Shown one piece after another: positions 1 through 5,843 of a DNA stretch of 6,416 bases. Made by a program: the position numbers and the translations under genes. The first letter of the stretch is position 1. Each line of letters starts with the position of its first letter. Source of the DNA: Flavobacteriaceae bacterium (GTDB taxonomy: Bacteria; Bacteroidota; Bacteroidia; Flavobacteriales; Flavobacteriaceae); contig JAGLKH010000132.1 in NCBI GenBank assembly GCA_023141985.1, positions 1 through 6,416 of the forward strand, written 5' to 3'. The notes under the pieces are model-generated. The model worked only from the letters and a program-made list of their open reading frames with translations. It was not told the origin of the DNA and ran no database searches.

Positions 1-50
1 CTCTGAAAATTTTGATGCGAATGAATTTTTAGAACCCACCTTAATAAACT

Positions 51-881
51 ATGACAATAAATTGCAAAGGACAACTCATTGATTTATCATCGCCAAAAGT
101 AATGGGAATTTTAAATATCACTCCCGATTCCTTTTATGATGGTGGAAATTATAGTACTGAGAAAGATATTCTGCTTCATGTAGAAAATATGCTTGGCCAA
201 GGTGCTACTTTTATCGATGTTGGTGCTTACAGCTCTCGACCAAAAGCAGAACATATTAACGAAGATGAAGAGTTGAAGCGTATTATTCCTATAGTTGAAT
301 TAATCTTAGAACAATTCCCGGAATCTCTTCTATCCATCGATACCTTTAGAAGTAATGTAGCCAAACGATGTATTGACGCCGGAGCTTGTATAATTAACGA
401 TATTTCTGCCGGACAGTTAGATAGCAACATGATGACAACAGTAGCTAATTTAAATGTACCCTATATTATGATGCATATGAGAGGTACACCACAAAATATG
501 CAACAAAAAACCAATTATGATGATCTTGTAAAAGATGTTTTGTTTTATTTTTCTGAAAGAATTGCAGAAGCAAAAGCACTCGGTATTATAGATTTAATTA
601 TCGATCCTGGCTTTGGATTTTCTAAGACCTTAGAACAGAATTATGAGCTTTTAAACAACTTAGAACTTTTTAAAATGGTAGAGTTACCTATATTAGTTGG
701 TCTATCTAGAAAATCTATGATTTATAAACCATTAGGCAGTACTGCTCAAGAATCTCTTAATGGTACCACAGTTGTAAATACTATTGCATTACAAAAGGGA
801 GCGAAAATTTTACGTGTTCATGATGTAAAAGAAGCTGTAGAATGTATTACATTAATGTCATTCCTGCGAAGGCAGGAATGA
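51..881 (+). CDS. folP: Dihydropteroate synthase
   Basis: Condenses p-aminobenzoate with dihydropterin pyrophosphate to give dihydropteroate in cytoplasmic folate synthesis; it is the sulfonamide target. The 276-residue protein has the full family motif series: MGILNITPDSF at 18-28 (pterin site), DVGAYSSRP at 56-64 (the Bacteroidota form of DIGGESTRP), SIDTFR at 95-100, NDISAG at 116-121, IDPGFGFSKT at 184-193, GLSRKS at 217-222 and RVHDV at 265-269. Length is normal. The ATG at 51 is the first start after in-frame stops at 30-32 and 39-41, and the N-terminus MTINCKG fits flavobacterial homologues. Oddity: the last seven residues (SFLRRQE) and the TGA stop lie inside a palindromic repeat at 857-882, so the original C-terminus was replaced; the lost part lies beyond the conserved RVHDV motif, and activity should be intact. 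It is first in a plus-strand cluster, 30 bases before the lipoprotein gene. The promoter is probably left of the window. Confidence 0.97.
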   Translation: MTINCKGQLIDLSSPKVMGILNITPDSFYDGGNYSTEKDILLHVENMLGQGATFIDVGAYSSRPKAEHINEDEELKRIIPIVELILEQFPESLLSIDTFRSNVAKRCIDAGACIINDISAGQLDSNMMTTVANLNVPYIMMHMRGTPQNMQQKTNYDDLVKDVLFYFSERIAEAKALGIIDLIIDPGFGFSKTLEQNYELLNNLELFKMVELPILVGLSRKSMIYKPLGSTAQESLNGTTVVNTIALQKGAKILRVHDVKEAVECITLMSFLRRQE

Positions 882-882
882 C
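857..882 (+). repeat. REP-like hairpin at the folP 3' end (copy A)
   Basis: This is a perfect inverted repeat. Arms GTCATTCCTGC (857-867) and GCAGGAATGAC (872-882) enclose the loop GAAG. It overlaps the end of folP, supplying seven codons and the stop. It shares stem and layout with the copy at 5089-5113. There is no T-run after it (ACAAAATAG follows), so it is not a classical intrinsic terminator, but the 11-bp stem could slow polymerase or protect the folP mRNA 3' end inside the cluster. Confidence 0.85.
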
Positions 883-911
883 AAAATAGTTTATACTCTT
901 AACTTAGAAAA

Positions 912-1592
912 ATGAAATTAAAACAACTCTATTATATAACACTCTTTTTTATTTTGTTAATATCCTGCAACAAAAAAACAATCCAACTTCCAGAAACCGA
1001 AAATTCAGATATTACAGAAATAAAAGACGTTTCTGCTGCCTATCTCTTTTATGATGTAACCAAAAAAGATAGTGTTGAACTCAACCGAAAAAACTTAATA
1101 AGCACAACCCATTGGTTGGTAAATGTCGATAAACGCTTAACATTGAAGCAAGCCATCCCTTCGATTGTGTTTTTGCAAAACAAAAAACGTAATGCAGAAA
1201 TGCATAAAAATGAGGCTGCTAAAAATTATTTTACTTGCTCGAATCCAGATATTCAAAATTTAGCTTTTATAGAATTTACTAATGTGGTTTATCATAATGA
1301 TTCTTTTCAAATATTTTTTCAAAAAATAAATGATAATGCAGAAAAAGAAAATATTACTTTTTTTAAATTTAATAATGACAAAACTGTCAATATTGGAAAC
1401 AGGAAAATTAATTTAAAAGAGTTTAACAACTATTTAAAAACTATGCATTTATTAAAGATTGTTCCTCTTGACATATATTTGGCATTTCATGAAGACCTTA
1501 CTTTTCAAGATTATATTACAATTAAATCGTCATTACTTAAACTAAAATTAAACGATGTAACCATCTCCAACGATGAGTTTATCTATAATTAG
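912..1592 (+). CDS. Uncharacterised lipoprotein between folP and cdaA
   Basis: I do not recognise a named family. The N-terminus is a lipoprotein signal peptide: K2 and K4, hydrophobic stretch L6-I17, then lipobox LLIS followed by Cys19, the predicted lipidated residue. NKK after the cysteine is not an obvious surface-export signal, so the side of the envelope is unclear. The mature part (about 207 residues) is polar, Lys/Asn-rich, without further membrane spans. The C-terminal part, roughly 180-226 (VPLDIYLAFHEDLTFQDY, then a Leu/Lys-rich helix and VTISNDEFIYN), loosely resembles the periplasmic end of ExbD/TolR-type proteins; this is a pattern impression only. It lies 30 bases after folP and 35 before cdaA on the same strand, so co-transcription is likely. 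In Firmicutes, cdaA is followed by its regulator gene cdaR; this protein shows no resemblance to CdaR, and a regulatory role would be a guess. The ATG at 912 is preceded by AGAAAA and places the signal peptide correctly. Confidence 0.85.
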   Translation: MKLKQLYYITLFFILLISCNKKTIQLPETENSDITEIKDVSAAYLFYDVTKKDSVELNRKNLISTTHWLVNVDKRLTLKQAIPSIVFLQNKKRNAEMHKNEAAKNYFTCSNPDIQNLAFIEFTNVVYHNDSFQIFFQKINDNAEKENITFFKFNNDKTVNIGNRKINLKEFNNYLKTMHLLKIVPLDIYLAFHEDLTFQDYITIKSSLLKLKLNDVTISNDEFIYN

Positions 1593-1627
1593 CATTATTT
1601 TATTAAATTTACCAAAACACCTTTCAA

Positions 1628-2410
1628 TTGGAACTACTTGAAACCTTTAAATTTAGTGTTGTAGATGTTATAGATATTGTTCTTGTAGCATTTCTACTTT
1701 ATTACATGTACAAACTTGTAAAAGGAACCGTTGCCATAAATATTTTTATTGGTATTGTAATTGTTTACCTGATCTGGAAACTTACACAAGCGTTACAAAT
1801 GCAGCTATTAAGTAATATTCTTGGGGGGTTTATTAGCGTAGGAATGTTTGCTTTAATCGTGGTATTTCAACAAGAAATAAGAAAGTTTTTATTAATGATT
1901 GGCTCCACTAATATTGGCCATAGAAAAAAATTCTTTAAACAACTTAAATTTTTAAAAACTGAAGCTGTTCCAGAAATATATACTGACGATATTATTGCTG
2001 CTTGCACAAAGATGGGAAGTACTAAAACAGGTGCTTTGATAGTTTTAGAGCGCAACAATAATCTCGATTTTTTAGTAATTACCGGCGATGAAATGAATAT
2101 TAAAGTAACACAACCTATAATAGAAAGTATTTTCTTTAAAAATAGCCCTTTACATGATGGTGCCATAATAATCGCAAATAACATTATAAAAGCAACACGG
2201 GTTATTTTACCAGTTAACAACGAAAAAATAATACCAGAACGTTTTGGATTACGTCATAGAGCTGCTATTGGAATAACTGAAAAAACAGATGCACTGGCAC
2301 TAGTAGTTTCTGAAGAGACCGGACAAATTTCTTATGTCAAGGATGGTGAATTTGTAATGTTTAAGGATGCTTCAGACCTTACCAAAATGATAAAAAATGA
2401 TATGGCTTAA
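1628..2410 (+). CDS. cdaA: Membrane diadenylate cyclase (c-di-AMP synthase, CdaA type)
   Basis: Makes c-di-AMP from two ATP at the cytoplasmic membrane; c-di-AMP usually controls potassium and osmolyte balance and envelope stability. The 260-residue protein has three predicted membrane spans (about 12-31, 35-53, 60-80), then a DAC domain (about 95-235). Catalytic motifs are intact: DGA at 177-179 in PLHDGAII and RHR at 209-211 in GLRHRAAIG; ER at 141-142 is also typical. Length fits CdaA. The start is TTG: the upstream in-frame stop is 1604-1606, the only other candidate between is a rare ATT at 1607, and the first ATG (1706, residue 27) would remove the first membrane span. The N-terminus from TTG (MELLETF) fits flavobacterial relatives. 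No Shine-Dalgarno sequence is visible. No cdaR or glmM accompanies it here, unlike the Firmicute operon. It ends 8 bases from the convergent exporter gene. Confidence 0.96.
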   Translation: MELLETFKFSVVDVIDIVLVAFLLYYMYKLVKGTVAINIFIGIVIVYLIWKLTQALQMQLLSNILGGFISVGMFALIVVFQQEIRKFLLMIGSTNIGHRKKFFKQLKFLKTEAVPEIYTDDIIAACTKMGSTKTGALIVLERNNNLDFLVITGDEMNIKVTQPIIESIFFKNSPLHDGAIIIANNIIKATRVILPVNNEKIIPERFGLRHRAAIGITEKTDALALVVSEETGQISYVKDGEFVMFKDASDLTKMIKNDMA

Positions 2411-2426
2411 AAGTTGCTTTATGCCA
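2403..2426. terminator. Weak hairpin spanning both convergent stop codons
   Basis: Arms 2403-2411 and 2418-2426 pair with one T-T mismatch (2407/2422) around the loop AGTTGC. The structure covers the stop codons of both cdaA and the exporter gene. It is the only hairpin seen in this junction and lacks a T-run on either side, so a terminator role is uncertain. Confidence 0.22.
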
Positions 2427-4185
2427 CTTCCTCCTGCATAAACTGGACTTCGTATAAATTCTTGTAGTAACCATTCTCTTTTTTAAGTAATGCTGCATGT
2501 GTGCCTTGCTCAACAATCTGTCCGGCATCCATTACAATAATATTGTCTGCTTTTTTAATAGTAGCTAGTCTATGTGCTATGACTATAGAAGTTCTTCCTT
2601 TGGTAATTTTATCTGTTGCGTCTTGAATGAGTTGCTCTGAATACGAATCTACAGATGACGTTGCTTCATCTAAAATTAAAATGCTTGGGTTGGTAACGTA
2701 AGCTCTTAAAAACGATATGAGCTGTCTTTGCCCCGAAGATAACATAACACCTCGCTCTTTCACATTGTAATGATATCCATTAGGTAAGCTCATAATAAAA
2801 TCGTGAATTCCAATTTGCCTTGCTGCAACATGAACTTGAGTTTCAGAAATTTCAGGATGATTAAGTGTAATATTATTTAAAATAGTATCTGCAAATAAAA
2901 ATACATCTTGCAAAACCACAGCAATTTGACTTCGAAGTGAATTAAGAGTAACATCTTTAACATTAATATTGTCTATTAAAATTTCGCCTGAATTGATATC
3001 GTAAAAACGATTCAATAAATTAATGATCGTAGATTTGCCGGCTCCGGTAGCACCAACAATTGCAACAGTATCCCCTGCTTTTACATTAAATGAAACGCCT
3101 TTTAAAACTTCTTCATCCTTTACATAAGAGAAATGAACATTTTTAAATGAGATATCACCTTTAAAATGTGATGCGATGTTTTTGCCGGAATCTTCAATAT
3201 TTGATGTGGTATCTAAAACTTTAAAAACTCTATCGGCAGCAACCATCCCCATTTGTAATGTGTTAAACTTATTGGCAATTTGATATAATGGCCTAAATAT
3301 CATCGGGATCATCATAACAAAAGCTGTTAAATCACCTAATGTAGCCGTTTGATCTAAAACAGCATTTAAACCTCCATACCAAACCACTAACCCCAATGTT
3401 AATGAGGATAACACTTCTGCTATAGGAAAGAATATAGAATTATACCAAACAGTTTTTAACCATCCTTTTTTATGCCTTTCGTTTATGATTTTAAAGTTTT
3501 TGTATTCGGTTTTCTCACGTGTAAACAATTGAAGTATTTTCATACCTGTTACACGCTCTTGTACAAAAGAATTTAAATTAGATACTTCATTACGGACTTC
3601 TTCAAAAGCCTTTTTCATGTATTTCTGAAAAATTTTTGTCGCAAAAAGCACAATAGGTAGTGTTAAAAACACGATAATACTTAAACGCCAATTCATATAT
3701 ACCATTACACCACCAACAACTGTCATTTTAAGTATATCGCTAAAAATCATAAATAAGCCCTGACCAAAAATATCTGCAATACGTTCCATATCTGTTACAG
3801 CTCGCGTAATAAGAACACCAACAGAAGAGTTATCGTAATACTTCATTTTAAAATTAAGAATATGCTTAAATAATTTTACTCTAATATCTCTTACAACCGA
3901 TTGCCCTAACCATGTTGCATAATAAATAAACAGCAACTGTGTTGTTACTTCTAAAACAAGTAACACAAGCATTGCAATAATGTAAATTAAAAATCCTTCA
4001 ACTTCTTGGGTCGCAATATTGTTATCAATGGCTTGCTGTAAAACCAAAGGTCTTAAAGCACCAAAAATGGCAAGGCCAACCACTGCCAAAAGCGTACCAT
4101 AAAACACGACACGATATGGATTTATAAACGCAAAGAGTCGCTTAAAAAGACTTAAATCAAAAATGTTTTCTTTTGTCTTAACCAT
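2419..4185 (-). CDS. ABC exporter, fused membrane and ATPase domains (MsbA/MDR type)
   Basis: Half-size exporter expected to work as a dimer in the inner membrane, exporting lipids, drugs or other hydrophobic compounds; the substrate cannot be read from sequence. The 588-residue protein has a type IV membrane domain (about 15-320, six spans expected) and a nucleotide-binding domain (about 343-580). Visible motifs: A-loop Tyr354, Walker A GATGAGKST (378-386), Q-loop Gln426, signature LSSGQ (482-486), Walker B ILILDE (502-507) and H-loop His538. The signature has Ser in place of the first Gly of LSGGQ, a variant known in active exporters. Start ATG at 4185 overlaps the end of truA by 8 bases (ATGGTTAA), implying translational coupling. 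Just upstream of the ATG lies a REP-like repeat shared with the leader of the phosphoesterase gene. The gene does not look like a two-protein heterodimeric pair, since no second ABC gene adjoins. Confidence 0.95.
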   Translation of the reverse strand: MVKTKENIFDLSLFKRLFAFINPYRVVFYGTLLAVVGLAIFGALRPLVLQQAIDNNIATQEVEGFLIYIIAMLVLLVLEVTTQLLFIYYATWLGQSVVRDIRVKLFKHILNFKMKYYDNSSVGVLITRAVTDMERIADIFGQGLFMIFSDILKMTVVGGVMVYMNWRLSIIVFLTLPIVLFATKIFQKYMKKAFEEVRNEVSNLNSFVQERVTGMKILQLFTREKTEYKNFKIINERHKKGWLKTVWYNSIFFPIAEVLSSLTLGLVVWYGGLNAVLDQTATLGDLTAFVMMIPMIFRPLYQIANKFNTLQMGMVAADRVFKVLDTTSNIEDSGKNIASHFKGDISFKNVHFSYVKDEEVLKGVSFNVKAGDTVAIVGATGAGKSTIINLLNRFYDINSGEILIDNINVKDVTLNSLRSQIAVVLQDVFLFADTILNNITLNHPEISETQVHVAARQIGIHDFIMSLPNGYHYNVKERGVMLSSGQRQLISFLRAYVTNPSILILDEATSSVDSYSEQLIQDATDKITKGRTSIVIAHRLATIKKADNIIVMDAGQIVEQGTHAALLKKENGYYKNLYEVQFMQEEVA

Positions 4186-4951
4186 ATTTATTTTCCGTGT
4201 AAACGGAAATCTTTTTTATATTTTTTGGATATTCAATTTTAGATAAATATAATGCATATCCTGGAACCGAAGCTCCGGCTTTCGATCTATCTTTAGATTT
4301 AATAACATCGTGCAATTGTTCTACTTTCATTTTACCAATACCTATATTAATCATTGTGCCAACAATAGCTCTAACCATATTACGCAAGAAACGGTCTGCT
4401 TTAATGTTGAAAACTAATTCATTGGCTTCTAAAATCCATTCTGCATTCATTATTTTACAATTATATGTTTTCACATCAGTATTACTTCTGGAAAAACACT
4501 TAAAATCTTTATACTCTAATAGGATTTTTGCTGCTTCATTCATTTTATGAATATCTAATTTATTCTTTAAGTAATACGAATTATGAAATGAAAATACATT
4601 TTTGTGCAACGAAATCCTGTAAACATACTCTCTGCTAATAGCATCAAAACGTGCATGTGCTTTATTATTTACTTCAAAAATATCTTGAATAGCAATATCA
4701 TTGGGCAAAAACGAATTCAGATTATATTTTAATTTCTCAAGAGATATTACTTCTGAAACATCAAAATGCGCAAACATTTGTTTAGCGTGAACACCAGCAT
4801 CTGTACGTCCAGCTCCAACAATAGCAATTTTTTCTTTTAACAAGGTTGACAACGCTTTTTCTAAAACCTCTTGTACAGAAATAGCATTTGGCTGATTTTG
4901 CCATCCATGATATGCTTTTCCATTATATGAAAGTTCTATAAAATATTTCAT
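4178..4951 (-). CDS. truA: tRNA pseudouridine(38-40) synthase
   Basis: Converts uridines 38-40 in the anticodon arm of many tRNAs to pseudouridine in the cytoplasm; works as a homodimer. The 257-residue protein is of normal length. Catalytic Asp51 sits in GAGRTDAGVHA (46-56); the second conserved motif RFLRNMVRAIVGT is at 187-199, and GYALYL near 231-236 is the usual C-terminal strand. Start ATG at 4951 gives MKYFIELSYNGKAYHGWQ, matching the family N-terminus. Oddity: residues 248-254 (ISVYTEN) are encoded by a palindromic repeat, and the last few codons hold the start of the exporter gene. The tail after about residue 240 is thus repeat-derived and probably not needed for catalysis. It is the first gene of a two-gene minus-strand unit with the exporter, with a candidate -7 promoter element about 120 bases upstream. 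The pairing with an exporter has no obvious metabolic logic. Confidence 0.97.
   Translation of the reverse strand: MKYFIELSYNGKAYHGWQNQPNAISVQEVLEKALSTLLKEKIAIVGAGRTDAGVHAKQMFAHFDVSEVISLEKLKYNLNSFLPNDIAIQDIFEVNNKAHARFDAISREYVYRISLHKNVFSFHNSYYLKNKLDIHKMNEAAKILLEYKDFKCFSRSNTDVKTYNCKIMNAEWILEANELVFNIKADRFLRNMVRAIVGTMINIGIGKMKVEQLHDVIKSKDRSKAGASVPGYALYLSKIEYPKNIKKISVYTENKYG
4190..4212 (+). repeat. REP-like hairpin in the truA 3' end (copy D)
   Basis: Arms TTTCCGT (4192-4198) and ACGGAAA (4203-4209) enclose the loop GTAA. Its reverse complement is identical over 23 bases to 5216-5238, and 29 of 30 positions match when the comparison runs from 4212 down to 4183. It codes for truA residues 248-254 and lies directly before the exporter start codon. 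Confidence 0.8.
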
Positions 4952-5071
4952 CTGGAGACATTTTCTGTTTTAGATGTCAGATGTAATTTGCCTTTAATCA
5001 TTTTCGTTTGTTATCATCTTAATTGTTCTGGCTCATTTCAAGTGAAACCTTTACTTTTGTTTTTGAAAAAA

Positions 5072-5079
5072 CAAAGATA
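5072..5079 (-). promoter_or_regulatory. Candidate -7 promoter element for truA and exporter
   Basis: On the minus strand the sequence reads TATCTTTG, an exact match to the Bacteroidota -7 consensus TAnnTTTG. It would give a truA leader of about 115 bases. No TTTG or TTG is seen at the -33 position; that position is occupied by the repeat at 5089-5113. The call is made on the motif alone. Confidence 0.4.
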
Positions 5080-5088
5080 ATCAGTTTT

Positions 5089-5113
5089 GTCATTCCTGCG
5101 CAGGCAGGAATCT
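5089..5113 (+). repeat. REP-like hairpin, left half of an opposed pair (copy B)
   Basis: Arms ATTCCTGC (5092-5099) and GCAGGAAT (5104-5111) enclose the loop GCAG, flanked by GTC on the left and CT on the right. The stem equals that of copy A at 857-882; the loop differs by one base (GCAG against GAAG). It is non-coding and lies upstream of the truA promoter candidate. Confidence 0.82.
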
Positions 5114-5178
5114 TAATAATGTATTAAAAGATTTCTGTTGGAAGTTATCTTATACAAAGTTGAAAGTCGAAAATTATG

Positions 5179-5202
5179 AGATTCCCTCCTTCGAGGGAAT
5201 GA
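5179..5202 (-). repeat. REP-like hairpin, right half of an opposed pair (copy C)
   Basis: Arms ATTCCCTC (5181-5188) and GAGGGAAT (5193-5200) enclose the loop CTTC. Read on the minus strand the loop is GAAG, as in copy A, and the flanks become TCATT and AATCT as in copy B. Three inner stem positions differ from copies A and B, with both arms changed to keep pairing. Confidence 0.78.
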
Positions 5203-5215
5203 ATTAAAAGTAAAT

Positions 5216-5239
5216 AGATTTCCGTTTACACGGAAAATG
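5216..5239 (-). repeat. REP-like hairpin in the phosphoesterase leader (copy E)
   Basis: Arms TTTCCGT (5219-5225) and ACGGAAA (5230-5236) enclose the loop TTAC. It is the inverted partner of 4190-4212. It ends four bases before the preferred phosphoesterase start at 5243 and contains an alternative in-frame ATG at 5237. The right arm holds GGA, eight bases before the ATG at 5243, which may serve as a weak ribosome-binding sequence that the hairpin would mask. Confidence 0.8.
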
Positions 5240-5242
5240 AAT

Positions 5243-5737
5243 ATGAAAAAAATTCTTCTCCTTTCTGATACACATGGTTATATTGACGATACGGTTATAA
5301 AATACGCAAAGCAAGCTGATGAGGTTTGGCATGCCGGAGATATTGGAGATATAAAAATTACCGATGCCATTAAAGCTCTAAAACCTCTTCGTGCGGTGTA
5401 TGGTAATATTGATGATGCAAAAATTCGTTTGGAATTCCCGGAACACAATAGATTTAAATGTGAAAAAGTCGATGTATGGATAACCCATATCGGTGGTTAT
5501 CCAAATAGATATGATATAAGAGTAAGAGAAATGATTACCCAAAATCCTCCAGATCTTTTTATTTGTGGACACTCTCATATTTTAAAAGTTATGCCAGACA
5601 AAAAACTAAATCTTTTACATATGAATCCAGGAGCTATTGGAAAACATGGTTTACATAAAGTTAGAACCATGCTTCGTTTTGAAATTGATGGCAAGAAAAT
5701 ACAACATTTAGAAGTTATAGAGTTTAATAGAAGATAA
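5243..5737 (+). CDS. YfcE/MJ0936-like metallophosphoesterase
   Basis: Calcineurin-like phosphoesterase of the small YfcE/MJ0936 group (Metallophos_2), a soluble two-metal phosphodiesterase; the physiological substrate is unknown for most members. Over 164 residues the metal-binding motifs are complete: SDTHG (8-12; Asp9, His11), GDIGD (32-36; Asp33), GNID (54-57; Asn55), TH (81-82; His82) and GHSH (109-112), then NPG (128-130). Length is typical. Two in-frame ATGs are possible: 5237 (adding Met-Asn) and 5243. I prefer 5243 because MKKILLLSDTH is the usual start of this family and the ATG at 5237 belongs to the repeat. It is transcribed away from truA and is followed by a repeat and a bidirectional terminator, so it is probably monocistronic. 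No TAnnTTTG promoter motif was found upstream in 5112-5236. Confidence 0.94.
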   Translation: MKKILLLSDTHGYIDDTVIKYAKQADEVWHAGDIGDIKITDAIKALKPLRAVYGNIDDAKIRLEFPEHNRFKCEKVDVWITHIGGYPNRYDIRVREMITQNPPDLFICGHSHILKVMPDKKLNLLHMNPGAIGKHGLHKVRTMLRFEIDGKKIQHLEVIEFNRR

Positions 5738-5742
5738 AATAT

Positions 5743-5778
5743 AAGTCCTTCCATTTGGGAAGTATTTAGGATGGACTT
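5743..5778. repeat. Palindromic repeat of a second type after the phosphoesterase gene
   Basis: Outer arms AAGTCC (5743-5748) and GGACTT (5773-5778) pair, continue past a T-T mismatch through three pairs (5750-5752 with 5769-5771), and enclose a smaller alternative hairpin CTTCC/GGAAG (5748-5752 with 5758-5762). The layout resembles the TCCC...GGGA...GGGGG-type intergenic repeats I recall from flavobacterial genomes; that family link is from memory. It shares no flanks with copies A-E. Confidence 0.6.
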
Positions 5779-5786
5779 TAAAAACA

Positions 5787-5814
5787 AAAACCCAAAGCTT
5801 TCGCCTTGGGTTTT
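5787..5814. terminator. Bidirectional intrinsic terminator
   Basis: Arms AAAACCCAAAGC (5787-5798) and GCCTTGGGTTTT (5803-5814) pair at 11 of 12 positions (A-C mismatch 5796/5805) around the loop TTTC. T-rich sequence leaves the stem on both strands (TTTTCTC on plus, TTTTTGTTTTT on minus). It lies between the convergent phosphoesterase and DUF4293 genes and should end both transcripts. Confidence 0.85.
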
Positions 5815-5843
5815 CTCGCACTAATACTACTAAGATGATAGGT

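Noticed and set aside
2..82. Open frame from the left edge running into folP in another frame (ends at TGA 80-82), possibly the end of an upstream gene
   Set aside because: It has only 26 codons, no recognisable C-terminal motif, and stop-free stretches of this length are common by chance. No evidence separates it from noise.
1593..1627. A c-di-AMP or folate riboswitch in the folP-cdaA cluster
   Set aside because: The gaps are 30 and 35 bases, too short for known ydaO or THF riboswitch structures, and none of their conserved segments is seen.
1867..2220. Minus-strand open frame of 117 codons inside cdaA
   Set aside because: It is fully antisense to a well-supported conserved gene and its hydrophobic, serine-rich translation is typical of an antisense frame.
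5036..5047. Palindrome TTTCA-AG-TGAAA in the truA leader as an operator
   Set aside because: Five-base arms are expected by chance in AT-rich DNA, and no regulator or second copy is present.
5056..5075. A/T inverted repeat (TTTGTTTTT / AAAAACAAA) next to the truA promoter candidate as a terminator
   Set aside because: It has a nearly pure A/T stem with a two-base loop; it overlaps the -7 motif and is better explained by promoter composition.
4183..5245. A dedicated site-specific inversion system around truA
   Set aside because: No recombinase gene is in the window, and repeat insertion explains the inverted copies more simply; kept only as a hypothesis to test.
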